In this document: in pieces, positions 32,034 to 40,640 of the stretch
Numbering within the stretch: position 1 is the stretch's first letter
Layout: every line of letters begins with the position of its first letter
NCBI RefSeq assembly: GCF_000308875.1
Contig: NZ_BAGL01000013.1
Span: 1 to 64,000, forward strand
Direction of reading: 5' to 3'
Length of the DNA stretch: 64,000 bases
Origin: Nocardia transvalensis NBRC 15921
GTDB taxonomy: Bacteria; Actinomycetota; Actinomycetes; Mycobacteriales; Mycobacteriaceae
Notes under the pieces: generated by a model
Database searches by the model: none
Seen by the model: the letters and a program-made list of their open reading frames with translations, nothing else
What the model was told of the DNA's origin: nothing
Made by a program: the position numbers and the translations under genes

Positions 32034-34447
32034 TTGGTGATCCTTTCCGCGCGGTTGATGAGGTCGCCGAGGTCATCGTGGCTGCAGCCGTGCGCGCCGG
32101 AGTTGCAGGTTTTGACGACTTGTGAAGCCCACGGGGCGATTTCGCGGTCCATCATGTCCAGGACTTCGCTTTCGCGGTGGCGGTCCAGGAGCATGGCGAG
32201 CGCGAGTTTCGGTACGGTGCGTTCGGTGGCGTCGAGTTGTTCCTCGATGGCGTCCTGGGGGAATCCGTTCTCGCCGAACAGCCGCCGGACCCGTGCGGTG
32301 CACGCCGATTCGATGGCCGAGCGGCAGCACAACGCGATCATTTCCCGGGCGTGCTCACGGGGCAGACCGCGGGTGAGGCTGAGTGCGCGGGCGTCATCGA
32401 TATAGGCGCGGACCGGGTCGGCCGAGGTCCGGACCTCGACTTCGGACCGTTCGCGGCGCAGCACGTCGAGAACCGTGGCCGGAATGCGCAGGCGGCGAAC
32501 GGCTTCCGATAGCCGCAGGTCGTGGGTGAACACGATCACCTGACGGGTGCGGGCCACCTCGTCGAGCACTCGCGCCAGTCCGTCGACCTTCGCCGGATCC
32601 ATCGACTGGACCGGGTCGTCGATCATCAGGAACCGGAAGGGGCTTTCGGGAGCGGTGGCACGCGGCAGGAACAGCGACAGGCCGAGGGCGTGCAGTTCGC
32701 CCTGGCTCATCACTCCGAGTGCCGCGCCCGCGACCCCGTCGACCGTGACGTCGAGTTCGACCTTGCGGCTGGAGGCGTTGCCCAGCAGGGAAACTCCGCC
32801 GAGTTCGACGTTGCTCTGCTGGCGCAGTGTCGTCCACACCTGCTGCGACATTTCGGTGATCGGTCGCATGCGCTCGTTGCGCAACTGTGCCGCCGCGCCC
32901 TTGATCCAGGCCTCGGCCGCCTTCACAACCTTCAGCTCGGCGGCGTTGTCCGCGCCGGCGGAGGCGTCATCGACCCAGGCCGCGATCCGGCGGGCCAGAG
33001 GTGACCAGGCGTCGTCGAGCTTCGCGAGTTCGGCGCGGGCGTGTTCCCGTAGCCGGCTCAGTGCCGCGTTCACCGTCCGGAATCGGTTGGGCAGCTGCTC
33101 GATGAGATGCGCTGGATCCGCTGTGGCGAGATCGGCCCAGGCCTGCCACGCGGTGACGGTGTCGCGCGAGTCGAATACGGAGCCCTCGGAGGTGTCGTCC
33201 GCCGCCGCTGCGGTCAGGGCTGGCGGTATCGGCTGGATCAACTGACGCACCTCGGTCAGCGCCGCCGTGTGCTCACGCCGAGCAGTGTCCAGCGCGGCGG
33301 TGTGTTCGCGGATGCGGGTGACGGTGGCGCGGGTGCGTTCGCGCCATGCCCTATCGAGGCGTCCGACTCCGCAGACCGGGCATTCGCAGTCGTCGTCGCC
33401 CGCATACACCGCCGCCGAATCCAGCAGTTGGACCAGTCGGGCTCCGGATTCGGCTTCGGTAGTGGCCAATTCGGCGAGCTTGTGTGTCGCATCGAACAGC
33501 CGGCGATGTGCCTGTCGCGCAACCTGTTCGGGCGGTAGCTGTACCGCCGCCACCGCCGACAGCACCGCCCCGGACCCCGACGTCTCGGTTCGCCCCAGGA
33601 CGATGCCGGATACCGCCTCGAAGTCGGTGGTCGGAGCGTCCAGCAGCGCCCCGACTCGTCGGGCTCGCTCATCGTCGATATCCGACAATTCGGTGAGCAG
33701 CACCTCCCTATCCCGTTTGACCGCCTTGCGGGCATTGTCGAGATCGAGCCGCCGGCGCGACAGTGTCGTCACCGCGTCGGTGAGGTCGTCGAGGCCGAGC
33801 AGGCTGTGCAGTGCGTCGTACATCCCGCTCGGCGAGCCGTCGATGAGTGCGCCGAGCTCGCTGTAGGACAGGAACGGGCGGAACAGCTCCAGCGGCCGCG
33901 TGAGAGGGGTCCGATCCAGCGGTTCCGGCGCGCCTTCACCGCGCCGGGTCGTCCACCGTCCGGCGGACAGCTCCGCTCCCTCGTCCCATCGGCCGGTGAG
34001 GGTGACCGGGTTGTCCGCTCCCTGCGTCTGCAGTTCGATGTCGATCTGCGGCGCTGCTCCGTCGTGCAGGTTGCGCCAGCCGGTCTGCCATATTTTGGAT
34101 CTGTTCGCCCAGCGCTGGTTGTTGCCGGTGAGCGCGAATTCGGCGGCTTCGGCGAAACTGGATTTACCGCTGCCGTTGCGACCGACGATCAGCGTGAGCC
34201 CCAGCGACGGCTGAATCGACAGTCGGGTGGTTGGTCCGATCCCGCGGAATCCGTGCACGGTGACCGACCGCAGGAATATCTCGGACATCACGGGCGACTC
34301 GGGCGAACCGGGCGCGGACGAATCGCCGAACGCACGCAGAATCGCATCGGCGACAGTGGGATTCAGGGATTCGTCCGCGCGAACCTTGCGGCGGACCAAG
34401 TCGATGAGCGGCTCGGCGGGCGGTGCGGGCTCAGTGGGTTCGGACAT
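32018..34447 (-). CDS. SMC/RecF-like ATPase with zinc-hook-like CxxC (defence candidate)
   Basis: This encodes 809 residues from an ATG behind GAGGATC. The ATP-binding head is split: Walker A GRNGSGKSS (89-97) and, near residue 610, MSQGELHALGLSLFL (signature) with FLMIDDPVQSMD (Walker B). Between them lie coiled-coil stretches and ECPVCGVG (about 355), a zinc-hook-like motif. The last 120 residues (CCRSAIESACTARVRRLFG, CNSGAHGCSHDDLGDLINRA) look like a HEPN-type helical domain. This ABC-type ATPase plan is common in phage-defence systems. The small overlapping gene is its probable partner. No known named system matches both genes by eye. Confidence 0.75.
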   Translation of the reverse strand: MSEPTEPAPPAEPLIDLVRRKVRADESLNPTVADAILRAFGDSSAPGSPESPVMSEIFLRSVTVHGFRGIGPTTRLSIQPSLGLTLIVGRNGSGKSSFAEAAEFALTGNNQRWANRSKIWQTGWRNLHDGAAPQIDIELQTQGADNPVTLTGRWDEGAELSAGRWTTRRGEGAPEPLDRTPLTRPLELFRPFLSYSELGALIDGSPSGMYDALHSLLGLDDLTDAVTTLSRRRLDLDNARKAVKRDREVLLTELSDIDDERARRVGALLDAPTTDFEAVSGIVLGRTETSGSGAVLSAVAAVQLPPEQVARQAHRRLFDATHKLAELATTEAESGARLVQLLDSAAVYAGDDDCECPVCGVGRLDRAWRERTRATVTRIREHTAALDTARREHTAALTEVRQLIQPIPPALTAAAADDTSEGSVFDSRDTVTAWQAWADLATADPAHLIEQLPNRFRTVNAALSRLREHARAELAKLDDAWSPLARRIAAWVDDASAGADNAAELKVVKAAEAWIKGAAAQLRNERMRPITEMSQQVWTTLRQQSNVELGGVSLLGNASSRKVELDVTVDGVAGAALGVMSQGELHALGLSLFLPRATAPESPFRFLMIDDPVQSMDPAKVDGLARVLDEVARTRQVIVFTHDLRLSEAVRRLRIPATVLDVLRRERSEVEVRTSADPVRAYIDDARALSLTRGLPREHAREMIALCCRSAIESACTARVRRLFGENGFPQDAIEEQLDATERTVPKLALAMLLDRHRESEVLDMMDREIAPWASQVVKTCNSGAHGCSHDDLGDLINRAERITKWISR

Positions 34448-34737
34448 ATCGATCCTCTACTCGGTCGTATGGATGCCGATCTAGGTGTCGGCCCGGCGTG
34501 GAGGTGGTGCGGCCATCGATGCGCCGGTGCGTATTCTGACGGAGAGTGCAGTGTCTCGCCGGGAAAGTGATGTGCTACATCAGTTTCCGCATGGCTACCG
34601 GTGGGGAGAAGGTCTGCCGGGGGGTGCGCTTGCATGTCTGCGTGGATCGGATCGGCGACTGTCCGGACCGGTGACGGTTGCGCAGCTCGATTTGGGCGAA
34701 CGGGTGGGTCCGCCGTAACCGATGTTGCGCCGGACTC

Positions 34738-35042
34738 CCGACGTGTGCGCCGCGCCATCTCCGCCCGCTGCCAAATGGAACTGGGAGATATCGACGGCGG
34801 CCTCACCGCGCTGCGCGCCGTACTGGCCGAAGTCGTCTCCGCCGACGGCGACTCCAGCGAGCTCGCTCTGGATCTCGTCGCGATCTCGCTGAACTGCTCG
34901 GCGGTACCGGCGACTACCGGGCAGGTCTGGAATCCTCGAGCCACTTTATGCGGACCTGTGCGTACTGCGTGGGCCGGGCGATCCGTTCACCGAAGAGGTC
35001 GGTGGTTTGCGAGATCAGCTGTTGGCGGCGGCCGAACCGTGA
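34738..35042 (+). pseudogene. relic of a TPR region, probably from a Ser/Thr protein kinase
   Basis: Fragments in different frames read RRAISARCQMELGDIDGGLT, RDLAELLGGTGDYRAGLE and LEPLYADLCVLRGPGDPFTE, ending GLRDQLLAAAEP and TGA at 35040. They resemble the C-terminal repeats of actinobacterial serine/threonine kinases (DLCVVxGPxDExT). Two frameshifts, near 34876 and 34933, break it, and no kinase domain is present. The rest of the interval from 34448 to 34737 has no supportable gene. Confidence 0.45.
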
Positions 35043-35074
35043 GCGAGGCAGCCTTCTCCGGTATTGTGCATTTC

Positions 35075-35091
35075 GTTGGGTTATAGCCAAC
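35075..35091. promoter_or_regulatory. inverted repeat upstream of the AbiE operon
   Basis: GTTGG-GTTATAG-CCAAC, a 5-bp dyad with an AT-rich centre, lies 30-45 bases before the antitoxin GTG. AbiEi-type antitoxins repress their own promoter by binding inverted repeats, so this is a plausible operator. The TTATAG in its centre could double as part of a -10. Confidence 0.4.
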
Positions 35092-35120
35092 TATGTGCGT
35101 AGTTCTGGGAGGTAGTGTTC

Positions 35121-35762
35121 GTGGCCGAGCATCGCAGTACACCGCTGCCCAATGAGTTCTGGCGTGCGCCGCTTCGGACCGTGCGGCCCCAGGATTTGGT
35201 CGACATCTATGCCCAACCTCGGCCCGAGGTCGCCCGGCTCGTCGATCGAGGACTGCTGCACCGCCTCGCTCACGGCTACTACGTCATCGTCCCACCGGAC
35301 TATGTTGGCCGGACCTGGCTGCCTGGTCTCGAGGCGGCTGCCGCGGGTATCGCTGCAACGATTTACGGGGCGGATCGGGTTGTCGTCATGGGTATCAGCG
35401 CGGCTCGCCTGCTGGGGGCCATACCTCGTGCGTTGGCGACTGCGGTTGTGGCGGTTCCGAGTCAGCACCGGCCGATCGCATTGACCGATCGTTCGGCCCA
35501 GGTTCGGTTTGTCCGCCGAGATACCGACGCTCTCGATGCCGAGCAGATCAGGACTTCACTGGGCCCGGCGCTGGTCACTACTCCGGAACAGACGGTACTC
35601 GATCTTGCCCGGCGTCCGGAACTGGGCAATGCCGAGGCCGAGGTTCGCACGGCGATCGCGACGCTCTACCACCGGAGTGATTCGGCAAGACTCACACAGC
35701 TCGCTACTGAGCAGCGTCTGGGTGTGGCGCTTCGACGTGCAGAAAATTGGGTCGGAGCATGA
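35121..35762 (+). CDS. abiEi: AbiEi-type antitoxin (type IV toxin-antitoxin)
   Basis: This encodes 213 residues from a GTG with GGGAGG eight bases upstream; a GTG two codons earlier is too close to that site. The N-terminal winged helix-turn-helix region (LRTVRPQDLVDIYAQPRPEVARLVDRGLLHRLAHGYY) and the C-terminal antitoxin domain (VVMGISAARLLGAIPRAL, ALVTTPEQTVLDLARRP, RRAENWVGA) match AbiEi. In the known system it binds DNA to repress the operon and neutralises the nucleotidyltransferase toxin. It overlaps the toxin gene (ATGA), giving classical coupling. Confidence 0.8.
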   Translation: MAEHRSTPLPNEFWRAPLRTVRPQDLVDIYAQPRPEVARLVDRGLLHRLAHGYYVIVPPDYVGRTWLPGLEAAAAGIAATIYGADRVVVMGISAARLLGAIPRALATAVVAVPSQHRPIALTDRSAQVRFVRRDTDALDAEQIRTSLGPALVTTPEQTVLDLARRPELGNAEAEVRTAIATLYHRSDSARLTQLATEQRLGVALRRAENWVGA

Positions 35763-36508
35763 GCATCGACGAACGCGACAGTGTCGCAATGCAATTCGGT
35801 GTTTCGCCGGAGCAGGTCGAGCGTGATCATCTGATCTCCCACCTGCTGGCGGCAATCAGCCGAGGGTTCGGTGACCGGCTGCACTTCATCGGCGGAACCG
35901 CCCTTGCCCGTACACATCTGGTGAGCGGCAGGCTCAGCGAAGACGTCGATCTGGTGGCGTTGGACAACAGATCGGTACTGGCAGCCGAACTCGACGCGGC
36001 TCTGCCGCGATCCGTCGCGCGGAGTTATGGTCGGCTGGAATGGGCACCGTCGCTGAGCAACGTCTCGGATGCGGGGGCTGCCAACCTTCGCTCCGCGTCC
36101 GGTGTATCCGTCACGATCCAGTTGCTGTCGGCACGCGGCCGAATGGCATGGCCGACCGAACTCCGCCGTCTCCAGCAGCGATACAGCGACGTGCCGTCGG
36201 CCGAGCTGTTGGTGCCTACGCTGCCTGCCTTTGTTGCAGGGAAGACGGCGACATGGCACGACCGGCGTGCATCACGCGATCTCTGGGATCTTTGGGCACT
36301 GAGCGGCATCGGCGCGATCGATAATGCTGCGGGAGCGTTGTACCGGAAAAATGGTCCGACAGGCCGGCTCCCTGGCTCGCAATTATTCGATCATGCGCCG
36401 GGCGAAGACGATTGGCACACGCAATTGGCTGGGCAGACCCGGTTGGTGATTACGGCCGAGTCCGCACTGGCCGCGGTTCGAGATGCCTGGGCGCGAGTCG
36501 TGGCGTGA
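35759..36508 (+). CDS. abiEii: AbiEii-type nucleotidyltransferase toxin
   Basis: This encodes 249 residues from the ATG overlapping the antitoxin stop. The nucleotidyltransferase core is FIGGTALARTHLVSGRLSEDVDLV, the GG...hR.S.D.D signature of AbiEii/AbiGii toxins, with Asp residues for the two metals. A later segment, LVPTLPAFVAGKTATWHDR and RASRDLWDLWALSGIG, carries the conserved Lys and the helical domain. Members transfer nucleotides to targets such as tRNA and cause growth arrest, with abortive infection on phage entry. It is complete and probably active. Confidence 0.83.
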   Translation: MSIDERDSVAMQFGVSPEQVERDHLISHLLAAISRGFGDRLHFIGGTALARTHLVSGRLSEDVDLVALDNRSVLAAELDAALPRSVARSYGRLEWAPSLSNVSDAGAANLRSASGVSVTIQLLSARGRMAWPTELRRLQQRYSDVPSAELLVPTLPAFVAGKTATWHDRRASRDLWDLWALSGIGAIDNAAGALYRKNGPTGRLPGSQLFDHAPGEDDWHTQLAGQTRLVITAESALAAVRDAWARVVA

Positions 36509-36559
36509 CTTGTTACGTTCCGATCGCCGTGGCGGCATCGGCCGCGAGGCGGGAGGCCG

Positions 36560-38527
36560 TCAGCTGGTCTTGGTATTGGTGAGGTGGGGGCCGATGTAGC
36601 CGATGTAGATCTTGCGGTCGTTGGACCAGTTGTCCAGGTAGTAGAGACGTGGGCTGATCTGGCTGCTGCGTCCGAGACGGAAATGGGCCTGCATGATGAT
36701 TCGGCCAGACGGTGCGACGCTGGTGGGCACGGGAAAGATACGTTCGTCGCCCCACTGTTGCATCGTCTTCGGGGATTCGCTGGCGGCGAACTTTCCCAAT
36801 GAGACAGTGCGGTAGCCGGGAGGCGGGTCGCTGAGATACGCATGAACGTTTCTGCTGCAGGTCGGATTGTCGGTGCGGGCTCGAAGATAGTCGCGAAGTG
36901 TCAAGAGAACTTCCCAGGCGACGTTTGCTGTCGTGCCGTGCGCGTCGTGACGGTCTAAATCGCCACAGATGTCCTGGTCACCCGTGAATTCGATACCATC
37001 CGGTTCGAGTTGCCCCAGTTGGTCTAGTAATTGCAGGTAGGAGCCAGGGTACTCGGTGCGTTCGGATGGCGGAACGACGATGTTGTAGGCACCGGCATCG
37101 GCCAGTTGCCTTCGCAGAGAGCCGATTTCCAGCTGTTGTGAGTGGGTAGTGTCGGTGAGTCTCTGACGTTCTTCTGTCTCCAAGCCCAGCTGGTATTCCA
37201 ACTGCTCGATGCTGTCGTTGCGTTCGCTGACCAGGTCCTCGAGATGATTGATCTCTTCTTGTTTCTCCTCGACCAGCTGGTCGGCGCGCGATAGGGTAGC
37301 CGCGTTGTGGTCAGCGTCGGCACGAATCTTTATCGCCTGCAGCGCGTCCCGGGTGATGGTGGTGAGTCCGAGGATCTCTCGAACCAGCGCCAGATCAGGA
37401 TCGATCAGCGTTGTCGTCGACGTGGCGGCAGACGCCGAGTCCGTGGTTGGTTCAGCCAGCGTTGTTGCCGCGTCGCTGTCGGTCGGTGCATGGACACCAA
37501 TTGTCGGCTCAGTGGTCGGGTCGGGCTCGACAGCCGGATTCGCGAGACCCGGCTCTGTGGGAGCGTCGTAGGCCGTGGCGATGTTGCTGCCCTGGAGAAC
37601 GTGCTTGTTCTCGACGCGGTCCAGTGTGCGCAGAGCAGCAATCAGGTCTTTGGGCAGTTTATGGGTAGCTGCGTGCCGACGGGCGATCCGCCCGAGCAAC
37701 TGCTGTAATGCCCTGTCGGGAAGTTTCGTGAGTGTGGCGGTGGCCAAGTAGCGATGCCGCAGGGCATCGTCCGGGTCGTCGAAGTCGGTACCGGGCAAAA
37801 AGTTTCTAATGGTGCCTGGTGCCACCGCATGCTGCTCACCAGCAAGGCGGTGGAACTCCGCAGTGGCTACTGGATCGAGTACCGCAAATTCGGCTTGCGC
37901 GGTGAGCTCCTTCGACCATTTCCTAGCCTTCTCCAGGAAAATGTCGAAGGGCAGTTGATGGTTGGTTCCGGCGACGAATATCAGGCCATGACGTTCGGGC
38001 GCCTGCACGCGCGCGACAAGGTCGGCGACGCCTGAGTACGGGACCTGTTGTGCAGTGCGGGCTAGTTGAAGCGACTCGCTGGGCTTGATGGTCAAGCCTT
38101 CAACGAGTTCCCGGGCAATCCGTGGGGCGTCGACGAACCAGCCGCGTTGGTTGCGGACCTGCAGCAGAAACCATCCATCACCCGATTTGCTGGTGTAAGC
38201 GGCGAGCTCGGTCCGCCATGTGTTGTCTGGTCGGGTCTCTGACCAGCGGAACCGGATGATTTCAGTTGTGGGCAGGGCCTGTCGAGCTACGCTGAGCCGG
38301 TACTCATTCTGTTCCCGTATGCCGGATTCGGTGACGGTCTGTCGCCACCCTTTGCCACGCACCCACTCGGCGAACTCGTGGACGATGAAGTCCATCGACG
38401 TTTTGTCGGAGTCGAAGCGGACGAAAGTCTGGTACGGGTCGTCGGATTCGCGCTTGAGCGCCGGTCGTGAGCTGGAACGGCTCGGCCGCCGTGCCGTCAA
38501 CGGGGTCGGTCGAGCATGCCTACTCAC
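36560..38527 (-). CDS. large protein with coiled coil, unknown function (defence-island context)
   Basis: This encodes about 655 residues from a GTG with AAAGG eight bases upstream. A basic tail (SRHARPTPLTARRPSRSSSR) precedes a globular domain of about 120 residues (FDSDKTSMDFIVHEFAEWVR, RTELAAYTSKSGDGWFLLQV). A second domain contains HGLIFVAGTNHQLPFDIFLE and RHRYLATATLTKLPDRALQQLL. A low-complexity Thr/Pro/Ala linker comes next, then a long coiled coil (ADQLVEEKQEEINHLEDLV). The C-terminal domain ends in RLYYLDNWSNDRKIYIGYIG. No catalytic motif is evident. It lies between AbiE and the tRNA, in the same accessory region. Confidence 0.6.
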   Translation of the reverse strand: MSRHARPTPLTARRPSRSSSRPALKRESDDPYQTFVRFDSDKTSMDFIVHEFAEWVRGKGWRQTVTESGIREQNEYRLSVARQALPTTEIIRFRWSETRPDNTWRTELAAYTSKSGDGWFLLQVRNQRGWFVDAPRIARELVEGLTIKPSESLQLARTAQQVPYSGVADLVARVQAPERHGLIFVAGTNHQLPFDIFLEKARKWSKELTAQAEFAVLDPVATAEFHRLAGEQHAVAPGTIRNFLPGTDFDDPDDALRHRYLATATLTKLPDRALQQLLGRIARRHAATHKLPKDLIAALRTLDRVENKHVLQGSNIATAYDAPTEPGLANPAVEPDPTTEPTIGVHAPTDSDAATTLAEPTTDSASAATSTTTLIDPDLALVREILGLTTITRDALQAIKIRADADHNAATLSRADQLVEEKQEEINHLEDLVSERNDSIEQLEYQLGLETEERQRLTDTTHSQQLEIGSLRRQLADAGAYNIVVPPSERTEYPGSYLQLLDQLGQLEPDGIEFTGDQDICGDLDRHDAHGTTANVAWEVLLTLRDYLRARTDNPTCSRNVHAYLSDPPPGYRTVSLGKFAASESPKTMQQWGDERIFPVPTSVAPSGRIIMQAHFRLGRSSQISPRLYYLDNWSNDRKIYIGYIGPHLTNTKTS

Positions 38528-38814
38528 TGTGGTCACCTTTCTGGCCGGACTTGGTTGGAGCTCGCGGCCGAGGGACCGGAAAGTATTCGTACAGTGAGTG
38601 AGTAATTGGCTTCTCAGACTGCGATGTTCCGTTTGAGCCATTGGGACTCTACCTCGTTCAGTATCCAGTCGCCAAGCAGTGAGCGAAGCCGGATCTGGTT
38701 GTAGCACAACCCGTTATGGCATGTATGACGGTCTTCTCGGTCATGTCTGCATCGCGCGTTGCCGAGAGTTCTCCAGATCTGGTTCCGGTGTGGGAATCGA
38801 GTCTGGCAGTGTGT

Positions 38815-38842
38815 GGTGCGCGGGAGGGCTCGAACCTGCGAC
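38815..38842 (-). other. tRNA 3'-end-like relic (possible attachment scar)
   Basis: The minus strand reads GTCGCAGGTTCGAGCCCTCC and ends CGCGCACCACA, like a T-arm plus acceptor end. Its 12-base core CGAACCTGCGAC (38831-38842) is repeated exactly in the T-arm of the tRNA-Arg 110 bases away (38941-38952), with 7 of 10 matching bases alongside. No complete tRNA can be folded. The surrounding 38528-38924 interval has no supportable gene. Confidence 0.35.
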
Positions 38843-38924
38843 GTGTGAGCTGGGAAATGCCGAAGCTATTCGGGACTGCAGCATGTCGAACCGCGTTTAC
38901 CTGTGAAGGCGTGTCGCAGATAAG

Positions 38925-38997
38925 TGCCCTCGGCAGGATTCGAACCTGCGACACCCGCTTTAGGAGAGCGGTGCTCTATCCCCTGAGCTACGAGGGC
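38925..38997 (-). tRNA. tRNA-Arg(CCT)
   Basis: This is a 73-base tRNA on the minus strand. The acceptor stem GCCCTCG pairs with CGAGGGC with discriminator A. The D-arm is GCTCAGGGGATAGAGC. The anticodon stem CCGCT/AGCGG encloses the loop CTCCTAA, giving anticodon CCT (reads AGG). The T-arm is GCAGGTTCGAATCCTGC. The 3' CCA is not encoded. tRNA genes are frequent integration sites, and an accessory region lies directly on one side of this one. Confidence 0.95.
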
Positions 38998-39075
38998 TGG
39001 TCGGCCAGCGGACCGACTTGGGCGGAGTCTACCGGGTTGGGGTGGGATCGACGGTATCCGAGAGGGGAGGGCAGG

Positions 39076-40536
39076 TCAGAGGGCGGTCTCGTCGTAGGCG
39101 GTGGGGTCGAAGCGGCGGGTTTTCCAGCGGAAGAGGACCGTCGCGCCGGGCCAGTTGTTGGTGATGCGGCCGGAGGCGTTGCGGTACCAGCTGGAGCAGA
39201 AGTTCCAGGGGGTGTCCTTGAGGCGGTTTTGGAGCCAATCGTCCCAAGACTGTTCGGCCGAAGCTCGGGGGGAGAGGTAGTGGCCGGGGCGGGTGGATAG
39301 ATAACGGACGGCCTGGCGGATGTAGCGGGCCTGGGATTCGAGCATGTAGACGATGGAGCCGGAGCCTACGTTGGTGTTGGGGCCGTACATCATGAAGAGG
39401 TTGGGGAAGCCCGGGACGGACATGCCGAGGTAGGCGCGGGCGCCTTCGGGGGACCATTCGTCGGAGAGTTTGCGGCCGCCCAGGCCGTAGATGTTCATGG
39501 GGGCCAGGAATTCTGTGCCTTTGAAGCCGGTGCCGTAGATGATGACGTCGGCCTCGTGATCGACGCCGTCGGTGGTGCGGAGGCCGGTGGGGGTGACGGA
39601 CTCGATGCCGGTGGTCTCAACGGTGACGTTGGGCTGGGCGAGGGCGGGGAAGTATTCGTTGGAGAACAGGCCGCGTTTGCAGCCGGCGGCGTAGTCGGGG
39701 GTGAGCTTCTCGCGGAGGACGGGGTCGGGGACCTGCTTGGCGCGGTGGCGGTCCGCGATCTTGATGACCGGGCCCTTCATGGCGGGGATGTCGGTGAGGG
39801 CCAGGGCCAGGACCTCGAAGAAGCTCCAGATCGCGAAACGCTCCGCGAAGCGGCTGGGTGGGAAGTAGCGGAACAGCGCGTGGTGGAAGGGGGTGTATTC
39901 GGTGTCGAACTTCGGCAGGATCCAGGCGGCGGAGCGCTGGAACAGGGTCAGGTGCTCGACGGCCGGCTGGATGCGCGGGATGTATTGGATGGCACTGGCT
40001 CCCGTGCCGATGCACGCCACGCGCTTGCCGGTGAGGTCGACGTCGTGGTCCCACTCGGCGGAGTGGAAGGCCGGGCCGGCGAAGGTGTCGAGGCCGGGGA
40101 TGTTCGGCAGGGCCGGGCGCGACAGCTGGCCGACCGCGGGAATCAGGATGTCGGCGGTCAGCACGGAGCCGTCGGCCGTGCGCACCTGCCAGACGGCCCG
40201 CTTCTCGTCGAATTCCGCGTCGGTCACCTCGGTGCCGAAGCGGATCTTCGCGGGCAGGTTGTGCTTGTGGGCCACGGTCCGCATGTACTCGTGGATGTCG
40301 GCCTGCTCCGAGAAGCGCCGCGGCCAGTCCGATTTCGGCTCGAACGACCACGAGTACAGTGGGGACGGCACGTCGCAGGCCGCGCCCGGGTAGGTGTTCT
40401 CCCGCCAGACGCCGCCGAGGTCCTGGGCCTTCTCCAGCACGGTGAAGGTGTCGATACCGGCGCGCTGCAACTCCAGTGCCAGGCCGAGCCCGGCGAATCC
40501 GGCACCGATGATGAGGATGGACGGCGTGCGAGTCAT
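39076..40536 (-). CDS. flavin-containing monooxygenase, Baeyer-Villiger type
   Basis: This encodes 486 residues with two Rossmann dinucleotide sites: LIIGAGFAGLGLALELQRAG (FAD) and CIGTGASAIQ (NADPH). The Baeyer-Villiger fingerprint FxGxxxHxxxW is intact as FAGPAFHSAEW. YPGAACDVPSPLYSWSF is the usual FAD-contact segment. The expected reaction is oxygen insertion next to a ketone, or N/S-oxidation, using NADPH and O2, and the substrate is unknown. The length is slightly below cyclohexanone-type enzymes. It lies next to a second, more divergent relative on the same strand, with about 100 bases between them. Confidence 0.85.
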   Translation of the reverse strand: MTRTPSILIIGAGFAGLGLALELQRAGIDTFTVLEKAQDLGGVWRENTYPGAACDVPSPLYSWSFEPKSDWPRRFSEQADIHEYMRTVAHKHNLPAKIRFGTEVTDAEFDEKRAVWQVRTADGSVLTADILIPAVGQLSRPALPNIPGLDTFAGPAFHSAEWDHDVDLTGKRVACIGTGASAIQYIPRIQPAVEHLTLFQRSAAWILPKFDTEYTPFHHALFRYFPPSRFAERFAIWSFFEVLALALTDIPAMKGPVIKIADRHRAKQVPDPVLREKLTPDYAAGCKRGLFSNEYFPALAQPNVTVETTGIESVTPTGLRTTDGVDHEADVIIYGTGFKGTEFLAPMNIYGLGGRKLSDEWSPEGARAYLGMSVPGFPNLFMMYGPNTNVGSGSIVYMLESQARYIRQAVRYLSTRPGHYLSPRASAEQSWDDWLQNRLKDTPWNFCSSWYRNASGRITNNWPGATVLFRWKTRRFDPTAYDETAL

Positions 40537-40640
40537 ACCATGAGATTAAGTGTCGTCGGCGGCGGCACGAAGAGATCCGCGGTCATCGGATCCATATTTT
40601 CGGCCACATTCGAAAGGTCTTCCCGCAGGTCGACGGCCTG

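Noticed and set aside
34485..34718. Small plus-strand gene upstream of the kinase relic
   Set aside because: There is no good ribosome-binding site, no recognisable domain, and it lies beside broken sequence.
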